Part shown: one piece after another, positions 17,706 through 25,731 of the stretch
How the letters are laid out: every line of letters begins with the position of its first letter
Numbering within the stretch: position 1 is the first letter of the stretch
Assembly: GCF_001613465.1 (NCBI RefSeq)
Contig: NZ_BDCK01000032.1
Location: forward strand, 97,423 to 161,422
Source: Nocardia niwae NBRC 108934 = DSM 45340
GTDB taxonomy: Bacteria; Actinomycetota; Actinomycetes; Mycobacteriales; Mycobacteriaceae
Length of the DNA stretch: 64,000 bases
Direction of reading: 5' to 3'
Translations under genes and position numbers: made by a program
The notes under the pieces: generated by a model
What the model saw: the letters and a program-made list of their open reading frames with translations, nothing else
Databases searched by the model: none
What the model was told of the DNA's origin: nothing

Positions 17706-18743
17706 ATGGCCTACTCAGCAGAACTCGACATCCGCGTCACCGACACCTCGTTGCGCGACGGGTCCCACCACAAGCGTCATCAGTTCACCGCCACCGAGGT
17801 TCGCGACATCGTGGCCGCGCTCGATGGCGCGGGCGTCCCGGTGATCGAGGTGACCCACGGCGACGGCCTCGGCGGCTCGTCGTTCAACTACGGCTTCTCC
17901 AAGACGCCGGAGCAGGACCTGGTCACCATCGCGGCCGAGACGGCCAAGCGGGCGAAGATCGCCGTGCTGATGCTGCCCGGCGTCGGCGTGAAGGAAGACA
18001 TCAAGATCTCGCAGGACAACGGCGCGTCGATCTGCCGCATCGCGACGCACTGCACCGAGGCCGACGTGTCGATCCAGCACTTCGGTCTGGCGCGGGAACT
18101 CGGGCTGGAGACGGTCGGGTTCCTGATGATGTCGCACACCCAGCCGCCGGAGGTGCTGGCCAAGCAGGCGCGCATCATGGCGGACGCGGGCTGCCAGTGC
18201 GTCTACATCGTCGATTCCGCCGGAGCTCTTGTGCTGGAACAGGTTTCCGACCGGGTCGCGGCGGTGGTCGCTGAACTCGGCGACGACGCGCAGGTCGGCT
18301 TCCACGGCCACGAGAACCTCGACCTCGCCGTCGCCAACTCGGTCTACGCAATCCGCGCCGGCGCCACCCAGATCGACGGCAGCGCGAGGCGTTTCGGCGC
18401 GGGTGCGGGCAACACGCCGGTCGAGGCGCTGGTCGGTGTGTGCGACAAGCTGGGCGTCAGGACCGGCATCGATTTCTTCGCCATCGCCGACGCCGCCGAA
18501 GACGTCGTGCGTCCCGCGATGCCGCAGGAATGCCTGCTCGACCGCCAGGCCCTGATGATGGGCTACGCGGGCGTCTACTCCAGCTTCCTCAAGCACGCCG
18601 AACGCCAGGCCGAGCGCTACGGCGTCTCGGCGGCCGAAATGCTGGTGCGCGCGGGCAAGCGCAAACTGGTCGGCGGCCAGGAGGATCAGCTGATCGACAT
18701 CGCGCTGGAATTGCAGCGGGAGAAGGCGACCGTCACCGCCTGA
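17706..18743 (+). CDS. hsaF: 4-Hydroxy-2-oxohexanoate aldolase HsaF
   Basis: A 345-aa member of the HMGL-like aldolase family. The catalytic and metal-binding N-terminal block is DTSLRDGSHHKRHQF, and the metal ligands His-x-His occur in GFHGHENLDLAVANS. It splits 4-hydroxy-2-oxohexanoate into pyruvate and propanal, the latter passed to HsaG. ATG 17706 has AAGGAG 6-10 nt upstream and lies 12 bases after hsaG. It is the last gene of the operon. No clear terminator follows. Confidence 0.95.
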   Translation: MAYSAELDIRVTDTSLRDGSHHKRHQFTATEVRDIVAALDGAGVPVIEVTHGDGLGGSSFNYGFSKTPEQDLVTIAAETAKRAKIAVLMLPGVGVKEDIKISQDNGASICRIATHCTEADVSIQHFGLARELGLETVGFLMMSHTQPPEVLAKQARIMADAGCQCVYIVDSAGALVLEQVSDRVAAVVAELGDDAQVGFHGHENLDLAVANSVYAIRAGATQIDGSARRFGAGAGNTPVEALVGVCDKLGVRTGIDFFAIADAAEDVVRPAMPQECLLDRQALMMGYAGVYSSFLKHAERQAERYGVSAAEMLVRAGKRKLVGGQEDQLIDIALELQREKATVTA

Positions 18744-18852
18744 CCGTTGCGGACCGGCACCGCTGTCGTGCACGTGGAAGGGTGGGGCGACGACGAGGAA
18801 GGCCGACCGCACCCATAGGCGCACCTGTGGACAACTGTGCACAAACCCCGCC

Positions 18853-19207
18853 CTACGGCAACGACGGGAGCGGGAAGCGCAGTAGCGCCGCGGCGAGGTG
18901 TTCCTCGAGTTCGGTGTCGGCCTTGACGTGCCGGACGGAGCCGCTCTCGTCGATGACGTTCTGGGCGAGTTCGTCCAGGATGTCCTCGGTCGGCCGGGGC
19001 CGGTCGCCCGACACCGGGCACTCGTCGCCGGACAGGCCGAGCCAGCCGCAGCTGTCGCAGACCGCCCCGGTTGACCAGCGCGCCGTCCTGGATCGGCAGG
19101 GTGTCCACCGCCTTGGCGGTGGCGGCTCGCAGGCAGTTCGCGACGCCCACGACGGCCGGGTTGCCGGTGGCGATCCGCTCCAGCACCTCGCCGACCCGGC
19201 GGGCGCG
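18853..19207 (-). pseudogene. Frameshifted remnant of a Vms1/eRF1-like (Rv2629-type) protein
   Basis: Reading the minus strand, GEVLERIATGNPAVVGVANC continues to LPIQDGALV. It then continues only in another frame as GAVCDSCGWLGLSGDECPV and ends with VKADTELEEH...LRFPLPSLP. These are the C-terminal blocks of the actinobacterial eRF1-like/Vms1 family as I recall it. The frame change lies near 19062-19075. The first two thirds of the gene (normally above 350 codons) are missing. It therefore appears to be a decayed 3' fragment. A sequencing error would explain the shift but not the missing 5' part. Confidence 0.6.
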
Positions 19208-19330
19208 CGGCGGTGCCACGGTGAGGGTCCTCCTGCACGCCGCACCGACGTCGTGATTCACCGAGCTCAATCGCCCGGTACAGGCTCGGGCACGACCGGG
19301 GAACCCGAGCGCCGACTCGTGCGTGCGCCG

Positions 19331-20176
19331 TCAACCGGCACGGAGGACGGTGATCAGCTCCTCGGCCGGAATAGTGCGGGGGCGGTCGCTGACCTGTCCG
19401 TCACCGAGCTCCACCAGGCGCCAGACCCGATCCTCGCGCAGGACGAAGTCGGCCGTGACGAAGGGGAGGCCGAGTGCGGCGATAGCGTCCTCGACGGCGG
19501 CCGCGTCGAATTCGGCCTCCGGCATCTCGTCCGGGGTATCCGGGTGCGGGCCGACCAACCGGCATTTGCCCTCCAGCCACCAGGTGCGGATTTCCGCCGA
19601 CCGGAAACGCTCGAAGCGGCGCAGGACGAATCCGCCGGTCAGCTCATCGCCACGCAATTCACGGAATCTGTTCGCGATGCGCCAGGCGGCGCCGGCGTCC
19701 GCTGTGTCCGGAATGAACGCCGCTTCGTGCCAGTAGTGCTTCATCGACTTGGTGTAGTCGCGCAGGACGGCGGCACCCGTCCCGAGTTCCCGGCACGCGC
19801 GATCGAACGCGGCGCGATCATCCCCGGTCGTCCATACCGATCGCGGAGTCATCTCGGCCAGTGCGGGGTACCACCCGGGCAATTCATGGGCGCGCCGGTA
19901 CTGCTCCGCGGTCGTGCGTAAGGTGACGCCCCGCTGCCGCAAGCTCCGGTCGAACGCGGCGTACTGATCGCTACGCAACATCCACCCGCGATAGACAGCC
20001 ACACCGTCCGGGCGAACGCGGTTAACGGCCCCCTCCGCGCCGCCAGGGCGGGTCAACGCGTCGTGATCGACCACAGCGACCTCCAGCCCGGCGTCGCTCG
20101 CCGCATCCGCCTCGGCGGCGAAATGCTCGTCGACACGCTGGGAACGGAGCACATCGGCCGGAACAAGCAGCAGCAC
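19331..20176 (-). CDS. ATP-grasp domain protein (DUF4343-like)
   Basis: A 281-aa protein starting at GTG. The C-terminal half has ATP-grasp features: a conserved Lys in DYTKSMKHYW, GGFVLRRFERF, EIRTWWLEGKC, then FVTADFVLREDRVWRLVELGDGQ with the acidic metal ligands. It likely ligates or modifies a carboxylate using ATP, but the substrate is unknown. It stands alone between the Vms1 remnant and the YdeI-like gene, all on the minus strand. Confidence 0.75.
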   Translation of the reverse strand: MLLLVPADVLRSQRVDEHFAAEADAASDAGLEVAVVDHDALTRPGGAEGAVNRVRPDGVAVYRGWMLRSDQYAAFDRSLRQRGVTLRTTAEQYRRAHELPGWYPALAEMTPRSVWTTGDDRAAFDRACRELGTGAAVLRDYTKSMKHYWHEAAFIPDTADAGAAWRIANRFRELRGDELTGGFVLRRFERFRSAEIRTWWLEGKCRLVGPHPDTPDEMPEAEFDAAAVEDAIAALGLPFVTADFVLREDRVWRLVELGDGQVSDRPRTIPAEELITVLRAG

Positions 20177-20236
20177 GGCCCAATCCTCGCGCGTCGATAC
20201 GCGATTCCCAACCGATTTCCGCGCATGACCGGACCG

Positions 20237-20800
20237 CTATCCGCTCAATTCCATCACGATCCTGCGCAGCTGGGTGGCGCGCTCGGCGGACGTCCGCGAC
20301 TTCATCAGCCGCAGGAACAGCGCGTACCGCGCGGTGCGGTCGAGCTGATCAAAACGATCTCGGGCGCACGAGCTTTCGCTGAGAGCGGCGGACAAATCGG
20401 CAGGACAGGTGGCGGTGCGCTGAGGCGCGTAGGCGGCCTGCCATCGGCCGTCGGACCGGGCGGCGGCGATGGCGGCCGAGCCGGGTGAACGCATGCGGCC
20501 CGCGGCGATCAGCGCTTCGGCTTTGGCGACATTGACTTGCGACCAAGGACTCTTCGGACGACGCGGTGAATATCGCTGAAGGTAGTGGTCGGCGTCGAGG
20601 CCGCGGCGATGACTGTCGATCCAGCCGAAGCACAGCGCCCCGTCGAGCGCCTCGGCATTGCTGATCGTGTTGCCCCCGCCCCCCTTCTTCGCGATCTTCA
20701 GCCACACATCGTCTGCTCGCGAGTGATTGACCGCAAGCCATTCCTCCCACTGCCCGAGGTCAGCGCAATCCAAGATCCCTGTCTCATCGAACCGGCCCAC
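20237..20800 (-). CDS. YdeI/OmpD-associated (bacteriocin-protection type) protein
   Basis: A 187-aa protein with the family core W-E-E-W-L, SRADDVWLKIAKKGGG, EALDGALCFGWIDSHRRGLD, QRYSPRRPKSPWSQVN and a C-terminal AARYALFLRL-type helix region. Proteins of this family are linked by annotation to bacteriocin resistance, with no firm biochemistry. GTG 20800 has GGGAGGA 5 nt upstream and fits where homology begins. The open frame runs on upstream without similarity. Confidence 0.8.
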   Translation of the reverse strand: MGRFDETGILDCADLGQWEEWLAVNHSRADDVWLKIAKKGGGGNTISNAEALDGALCFGWIDSHRRGLDADHYLQRYSPRRPKSPWSQVNVAKAEALIAAGRMRSPGSAAIAAARSDGRWQAAYAPQRTATCPADLSAALSESSCARDRFDQLDRTARYALFLRLMKSRTSAERATQLRRIVMELSG

Positions 20801-20849
20801 GGCGTCCTCCCAAATCCGGTGCTCCCTTACCCACCCATCCTCCGTCCCA

Positions 20850-20872
20850 AAGTGCTCACCGAATGAGCACTT
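20850..20872. repeat. 9-bp inverted repeat upstream of the YdeI-like gene
   Basis: Arms AAGTGCTCA / TGAGCACTT with a 5-nt loop (CCGAA), about 50 bases upstream of the GTG at 20800. It could be an operator or a small hairpin. The regulator is unknown. Confidence 0.55.
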
Positions 20873-20880
20873 AACCCTTC

Positions 20881-20935
20881 GAGTGGTACATGAGCGTGCG
20901 GTCATCTCGCGTTTCGACGCGCTCATGTACCACTC
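20881..20935. repeat. 16-bp perfect inverted repeat at the 5' edge of a truncated gene
   Basis: Arms GAGTGGTACATGAGCG (20881-20896) and its exact reverse complement (20920-20935) flank a 23-nt loop. The outer flanks are also partly complementary (CTTC / GAAG). The homology of the DUF234 ATPase fragment begins immediately after the second arm, so the hairpin marks the breakpoint. Confidence 0.75.
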
Positions 20936-21879
20936 ACGAAGAAGCAGCGGAGTTCTGGGGGATCACCGATGCGCGGCTGGCTCTGCTCGTGCATTCGGTG
21001 GTGGGCGGCACGCCGGCGTGTCGGACCGAGATGATTCGCTACGACGCGCCTGCGGATCTCGCGGATTTCGATGATTGGGTGGTTCGAGCCATCCTGTCCC
21101 CCGGAAGCCCGATGTTCCTGGAAGCGCGGTACCTGCTCGCCGAGGAGCCTGATCTCCGCGACGGCGCGCTCTATCACTCGGTGCTCAACGCCATCGCCAC
21201 CGGCAACACCGGCCGGGGCGGCATCGCCGGTCACGTCGGCCGCCCGGTGAATACGCTGGCGCACCCTTTGACCGTGCTCGAGGACACCGGATTCATCACT
21301 CGCGAACCCGACGCGTTCCGCGCCAACCGCAGCGATTTCCGCATCGCCGAACCGCTGGTCACCTTCTATCACGCGATCATGCGGCCGTTCTGGCCTCAGC
21401 TGACCTTGGCCGCCGACACCCGCCGTATCTGGCAACGGGCCTCGCATCGGTACACGAGTAACGTGATCGGCCCGCACTTCGAGCGGATCTGCCGCGAGTG
21501 GGCGATGCTTTTCGCCCACGAAGCCACTGGCCGGAGTCGGCTCGGTGACCTTCCGGTGCAGGTTTCGTCGGGCACGGTCAATGATTCGGTGAACCGTACG
21601 ACGCATGAGGTCGATGTCGTCGCGATCGGTTACGCCGAGGACGGTCGCCCCCCGCTGCTCGGTATCGGTGAGGCCAAGTGGAACGAGGTGATGGGCCTGG
21701 GCCACTTGGAGCGGCTACAGCGCATCCGGGAACTGCTGACGGCGAGCGGGAAATTCGATGTCACCGGCATGCGTTTGCTCTGCTTCTCCGGCGCGGGATT
21801 CAGCGAGGACCTGCAACGGGCCGAGCGCGAAGGCGCGGTCGAGCTGATCGGACCGGACGAACTGTACGGCCGCTCGTGA
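20890..21879 (+). CDS. 5'-truncated DUF234-type AAA ATPase (C-terminal half only)
   Basis: A 329-aa frame whose sequence from AAEFWGITDARLALLVHSVV onward matches the C-terminal half of DUF234/archaeal-type AAA ATPases: HPLTVLEDTGFITREPDAFR (winged helix) then FRIAEPLVTFYHAIMRP. The DUF234 nuclease-like end contains EVDVVAIG and GIGEAKWNEVM. The N-terminal AAA module with Walker A and B is absent. The first about 13 codons come from the inverted repeat. It is probably a pseudogene left by a deletion. A nuclease-like stand-alone protein cannot be excluded. Confidence 0.65.
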   Translation: MSVRSSRVSTRSCTTHEEAAEFWGITDARLALLVHSVVGGTPACRTEMIRYDAPADLADFDDWVVRAILSPGSPMFLEARYLLAEEPDLRDGALYHSVLNAIATGNTGRGGIAGHVGRPVNTLAHPLTVLEDTGFITREPDAFRANRSDFRIAEPLVTFYHAIMRPFWPQLTLAADTRRIWQRASHRYTSNVIGPHFERICREWAMLFAHEATGRSRLGDLPVQVSSGTVNDSVNRTTHEVDVVAIGYAEDGRPPLLGIGEAKWNEVMGLGHLERLQRIRELLTASGKFDVTGMRLLCFSGAGFSEDLQRAEREGAVELIGPDELYGRS

Positions 21880-21937
21880 ACGCGCGGCCCGACGGGCGCT
21901 GGTGTGGAGATGAGATCGCGCTTCGCGGCCGAGGTGA

Positions 21938-21960
21938 GCGCTACGAGTGTTCCGTAGCGC
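21938..21960. terminator. Hairpin between convergent genes
   Basis: Arms GCGCTACG / CGTAGCGC with a 7-nt loop lie between the convergent ATPase fragment (ends 21879) and hsaB (ends 21985). There is no T-run. It is a possible bidirectional terminator. Confidence 0.45.
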
Positions 21961-21984
21961 GTCGCGGCGTCCTCGTCGAGCGGC

Positions 21985-22557
21985 TTACAGCCAGGTGTCC
22001 AATGTCGTCGTCGTCAGGAAGTGCTCCAGGTCCGCGCGCCACGGGGCCGGGGTGGTCTTCTCCGGTTCGATGGCGGTGTACTGCCCTCGGTAGAACAGTA
22101 GGGGGCGGCCCGTGGTGGTGGTTTCGGAGAGGGCTTGGACCCGGCCGATGACGATGTAGTGGTCGCCGCCGTCGACGACGCTGTCGACCGTGCACTGGAT
22201 GGTGGCCAGCGCGTCGTCCAGGACGGGGAGTTCCAGATCGGAGCTGTGCCAAGCGGCGCCGGCGAACTTGTCGGGCTCGCGGGAGCCGAAGCGGGCGCAC
22301 AGCTCGCGCTGCTGTTCGGCGAGGACATTCACGCAGAAGCGGCCGGTTTTCTCGATCGCCGCCCAGGATCGGGACGCCTTGGTGGGGCAGAACAGCACCA
22401 GCGGCGGTTCGAGGGAGAGGGCGGCGAAGGACTGGCAGGCGAAGCCGATCGGCGCCCCGTCACCGTCGAAGGTGGTGATCACGGTGATGCCGGTGCAGAA
22501 CTGCCCCAGCACGTTCCGGAACTGCCGTGGATCGATCTCGGATCCGTCCGCGGTCAT
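21985..22557 (-). CDS. hsaB: Flavin reductase HsaB
   Basis: A 190-aa protein of the flavin reductase (RutF/HpaC-like) fold: FCTGITVITTFDG, GFACQSFAALSLEPPLVLFC, and FCVNVLAEQQRELC. The C-terminal HYIVIGRVQAL and LLFYRGQY blocks are also present. It supplies reduced FMN to HsaA. It is the last gene of hsaA-hsaD-hsaC-hsaB, the same order as in M. tuberculosis, and starts 20 bases after hsaC. ATG 22557 fits the family length; a longer form from 22617 would overlap hsaC. Confidence 0.93.
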   Translation of the reverse strand: MTADGSEIDPRQFRNVLGQFCTGITVITTFDGDGAPIGFACQSFAALSLEPPLVLFCPTKASRSWAAIEKTGRFCVNVLAEQQRELCARFGSREPDKFAGAAWHSSDLELPVLDDALATIQCTVDSVVDGGDHYIVIGRVQALSETTTTGRPLLFYRGQYTAIEPEKTTPAPWRADLEHFLTTTTLDTWL

Positions 22558-22577
22558 CGTTTCGCTCGCCCTCTCGG

Positions 22578-23483
22578 TCACTGCTGCCGCTGTCCGACGG
22601 TGAAGTCGTGGCCCCACAGGCTGACCGCGGTGGATTCCCGCGCGATCCAGTCGTGGTCGTCCACTTCCAGACCCTCACAACCGAATTCGACGTCGAACCC
22701 GCCCGGCGTCTTCATGTAGAAGGAGAGCATCTTGTCGTTGACGTGCCGTCCCAGCGTCGCCGACATCTTGACCTTCTTGCGCAGCGCGCGATCCAGGGCC
22801 AGCCCGACGTCGTCGGCGTTCTCCACCTCGATCATCAGGTGCACGATGCCGCTGGGTGTCGGCATGGGCAGGAACGCCAGCGAGTGGTGGCGCGGGTTGC
22901 AGCCGAAGAAGCGCAGCCAGGCGGGCTCGCCGTCGGCCGGGCGGCCGACCATCTGCGGTGGCAGCCGCATCGAGTCGCGCAGCCGGAAGCCGAGCACGTC
23001 GCGGTAGAACTCCAGCGCCGCCTTGTCGTCCTTGGTGGACAGCACCACGTGCCCGAGCCCCTGCTCCTCGGTGACGAACTTGTGCCCGTATGGGCTGACC
23101 ACCCGGCGATGCTCCAGCGCCGCACCGTGGAACGCCTCGAGCGTGTTACCGGAGGGGTCGTCGAACCGGATCAGCTCGTACACCCGGCGATCGGCCAGTT
23201 CGGCGGCGGTGCCCTCCTTGAAGGGCACACCGGCCGCGTCCAACCGGTCGCGGATGTCCTGCAGCTCCTCGGCGTTGGCGGTTTCCCAGCCCGAGATCTG
23301 CAGCCGGTCCTTCTCGCCGGGGACGATCACCAGCCGGGCCGGGAACTCGTCCATGCGCAAATACAGCGCTTCGGGGTCGGCGCCCTTGCCCTCGACCATG
23401 CCGAGGACTTTGAGCCCGTACTCCCGCCAGGCGGCCATGTCGGTCGCCTCGATACGCAGATAACCCAGTGAACGGATGCCCAT
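22578..23483 (-). CDS. hsaC: Extradiol dioxygenase HsaC
   Basis: A 301-aa type I extradiol dioxygenase with two vicinal-oxygen-chelate halves. The Fe(II) ligands can be read as His in LGHVVLSTKDD (about residue 145), His in HHSLAFLPM, and Glu in FDVEFG near the C-terminus. It opens ring A of 3,4-DHSA by meta-cleavage. ATG 23483 overlaps the hsaD stop (ATGA). The length matches known HsaC (300 aa). Confidence 0.95.
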   Translation of the reverse strand: MGIRSLGYLRIEATDMAAWREYGLKVLGMVEGKGADPEALYLRMDEFPARLVIVPGEKDRLQISGWETANAEELQDIRDRLDAAGVPFKEGTAAELADRRVYELIRFDDPSGNTLEAFHGAALEHRRVVSPYGHKFVTEEQGLGHVVLSTKDDKAALEFYRDVLGFRLRDSMRLPPQMVGRPADGEPAWLRFFGCNPRHHSLAFLPMPTPSGIVHLMIEVENADDVGLALDRALRKKVKMSATLGRHVNDKMLSFYMKTPGGFDVEFGCEGLEVDDHDWIARESTAVSLWGHDFTVGQRQQ

Positions 23484-24367
23484 CACTTCTCCTTGACGCC
23501 CGCGAGGAAATCGATCGCGAGCCGGTTGAATTCGTGGAACTTCTCCAGCTGTGCCCAGTGTCCGCATCCACCGAAAACGTGCAACTGTGCCCGCGGGATC
23601 AGTTTGGTCGCCACCAGCGCACCGTCGAGCGGGTTGACCCGATCCTCGCGGCCCCAGATCAGCAGCACCGGCTGGCGCAACTTGTAGGCGTCGCGCCAGA
23701 GCATGCCCTTCTCGAAGTCCGCGCTCGCGAACGACTTGCCCATCGCCCGGGTCGCGGCCAGCGCCTCGGGCGTGCTCGCCGAGGCGAACCGCTCGTCGAT
23801 CAACTCGTCGGTGACCAGCGACTGGTCGAAGACCATGATGCGCAGGAACGCCTCCAGGTTCTCCCTGGTCGGCTCGTAGTTGAACTTGGAAAGCAGCTTC
23901 ACGCCCTCGGTCGGGTCGGGCGCGAACAGGTTGGTGCTCAGCCCGCCCGGGCCCATCAGGATCAGCTTCCCGGCGCGATCCGGGTAGTCCAGCGCGAACC
24001 GGACCGCCGCGCCGCCGCCCAGCGAGTTGCCCAGCAGGTGCACCCGGGAGGTGATCTCCAGATGGTCGAGCAGATCCTTCAGCGCCGAGGCGCTGTGCAC
24101 GAAGTACTGCGGATGCTCGGTGGGCTTGTCGGAGCGGCCGTAGCCCGGCTGGTCCACCGCGAGCACGTGGAAGTGCTCGGCCAGCACCGGGATGTTGCGC
24201 GCGAAGTTCGACCACGAGGACGCGCCCGGCCCGCCGCCGTGCAGCAGGACGATCGTCGGCCCGTTGCCCACGCCCGCCTCGTGGTAGTGCAGCCGCAGAT
24301 CGGATCGCACCTGCGCGTAGCGCGAGGTCGATTCGGCGGTGAGTTCCGCGGTCGATGTCACGGTCAC
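23483..24367 (-). CDS. hsaD: Meta-cleavage product hydrolase HsaD
   Basis: A 294-aa alpha/beta hydrolase. The oxyanion region is LLHGGGPGASSWSNF, the nucleophile Ser is in LLGNSLGGGAA, the acid Asp in WGREDRVNPLD, and the His in GCGHWAQLEKF. It cleaves 4,9-DSHA to HIP (the C/D ring acid) and 2-hydroxyhexadienoate, the substrates of FadD3 and HsaE. The start is GTG 24367, just after the hsaA stop. The open frame upstream lies antisense-like within hsaA in another frame. Confidence 0.95.
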   Translation of the reverse strand: MTVTSTAELTAESTSRYAQVRSDLRLHYHEAGVGNGPTIVLLHGGGPGASSWSNFARNIPVLAEHFHVLAVDQPGYGRSDKPTEHPQYFVHSASALKDLLDHLEITSRVHLLGNSLGGGAAVRFALDYPDRAGKLILMGPGGLSTNLFAPDPTEGVKLLSKFNYEPTRENLEAFLRIMVFDQSLVTDELIDERFASASTPEALAATRAMGKSFASADFEKGMLWRDAYKLRQPVLLIWGREDRVNPLDGALVATKLIPRAQLHVFGGCGHWAQLEKFHEFNRLAIDFLAGVKEK

Positions 24368-24369
24368 CC

Positions 24370-25533
24370 CTACACCATGCCGTCGGTGACAGGGAGGCCG
24401 AACTCGTGCGTGCCGTACATCAGGTAGGCGCGCTCGGGATCGTTGGCCGCGTGCACCCGGCCCGCGTGCGCGTCGCGCCAGAAGCGCTGCAGCGGAGTGC
24501 CGTTGGACAGCGCGGTGGCGCCGGAGCTCTCGAACAGCTTGTCGATCGCGGCGATCGATCGGCCGGTCGCGCGCACCTGGTCGCGGCGGGCGCGCACGCG
24601 CAGGTCGAACGGGATCTCCTTGCCCGCCACCAGCAGCGCGTATTCGTCGGCGACGTTGCCCGACAACTGCCGCCACGCGGCGTCGATGTCGCTGGCGGCC
24701 TCCGCGATGCGCACCTTGGCGAACGGGTCCTCCTTGGCCTTCTCGCCCGCGTAGGCCGCGCGCACCCGCTTGCCCTGGTGCTCGACGTGCGCCGCGTAGG
24801 CGCCGTAGGCCATGCCGACGATCGGAGTGGAGATCGTGGTGGGATGGATGGTGCCCCAGGGCATCTTGTAGACCGGATCGGTGTTCTGTTCCAGGCCGGG
24901 CGACTTCAGCTCGCTCATGGCGCGGAAACTGAGGAACCGGTGCGAGGGCACGAACACGTCTTTCACCACGACGGTGTTGGACCCGGTGCCGCGCAGGCCG
25001 ACCACGTTCCACACGTCGTCGATGCGGTAGTCGTCGCGCGGGATGAGGAAGCTGCCGAAGTCGACCGGCTTGCCGTCCTTGATCACCGGGCCGCCGAGCA
25101 CCGCCCAGGTGGCGTGATCGCAGCCGGACGACCAGGCCCACGCGCCGTTGACGAGGTAGCCGCCGTCGACCACGGTGCCCGCGCCCATCGGCGCGTAGGA
25201 GGAGGAGATCCGCACTTCGGTGTCCTCGCCCCAGACGTCTTCCTGCGCCTGCTGCGCGAACAGCGCGAGGTGCCAGTTGTGCACGCCCACAATGCCCGCC
25301 ACCCAGCCGGTGGACCCGCAGGCGCTGGCGATCTTGCGCACGGTGTCGTAGAAGACCACCGGATCGGCGGCGTGACCGCCCCACTGCTTGGGCTGGAGCA
25401 GCCGGAAGAAGCCGGTCTCCTGCAACGCCTTCATGCTTTCGTCGGGGATGCGCCGCAGGTCCTCGGCCTCCTGTGCGCGTTCGCGCAACGTCGGCAACAG
25501 CGCTTCGACCCGTTCGGTCACTTCTTGCGTCAT
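24370..25533 (-). CDS. hsaA: 3-HSA 4-hydroxylase oxygenase subunit HsaA
   Basis: A 387-aa flavin-dependent monooxygenase with an acyl-CoA-dehydrogenase fold (FFRLLQPKQWGGHAADPVVF, ACGSTGWVAGIVGVHNW, WNVVGLRGTGSNTVVVKDVF). With HsaB it hydroxylates 3-HSA to the catechol 3,4-DHSA. It is the first gene of the hsaADCB operon and divergent from kshA. KstR-type sites lie upstream. ATG 25533 gives the family length, and a further 15 upstream codons (from 25578) look spurious. Confidence 0.95.
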   Translation of the reverse strand: MTQEVTERVEALLPTLRERAQEAEDLRRIPDESMKALQETGFFRLLQPKQWGGHAADPVVFYDTVRKIASACGSTGWVAGIVGVHNWHLALFAQQAQEDVWGEDTEVRISSSYAPMGAGTVVDGGYLVNGAWAWSSGCDHATWAVLGGPVIKDGKPVDFGSFLIPRDDYRIDDVWNVVGLRGTGSNTVVVKDVFVPSHRFLSFRAMSELKSPGLEQNTDPVYKMPWGTIHPTTISTPIVGMAYGAYAAHVEHQGKRVRAAYAGEKAKEDPFAKVRIAEAASDIDAAWRQLSGNVADEYALLVAGKEIPFDLRVRARRDQVRATGRSIAAIDKLFESSGATALSNGTPLQRFWRDAHAGRVHAANDPERAYLMYGTHEFGLPVTDGMV

Positions 25534-25591
25534 CTCGGGACCTGCTCCTGCCTGGTCGGTTGATGTCCGGAATCTCATTTGCCTCTGAGAC

Positions 25592-25605
25592 TAGAACAGG
25601 TTCCT
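25592..25605. promoter_or_regulatory. KstR-type operator, hsaA side
   Basis: TAGAACAGGTTCCT matches TnnAACnnGTTnnA at 7 of 8 fixed positions (last A is T). It lies 58 bases upstream of the hsaA start and is placed to control the hsaADCB operon. Confidence 0.65.
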
Positions 25606-25694
25606 ATTTCTGTCGAGAACCGGTGTCCACCCCTGCCTGGACATGCGCTCATGCAGGAAGTGAGGGGAATCGCTGGCATCCAGAGCGCCAGTTT

Positions 25695-25708
25695 TGTAAC
25701 GTGTTCTA
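25695..25708. promoter_or_regulatory. KstR-type operator, kshA side
   Basis: TGTAACGTGTTCTA matches all eight fixed positions of the KstR consensus and differs by only one base from the site at kstD. It lies 23 bases before the kshA ATG, just upstream of the GGAGGAGG ribosome site. Confidence 0.85.
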
Positions 25709-25731
25709 GTACAGATGGAGGAGGAAACGCG

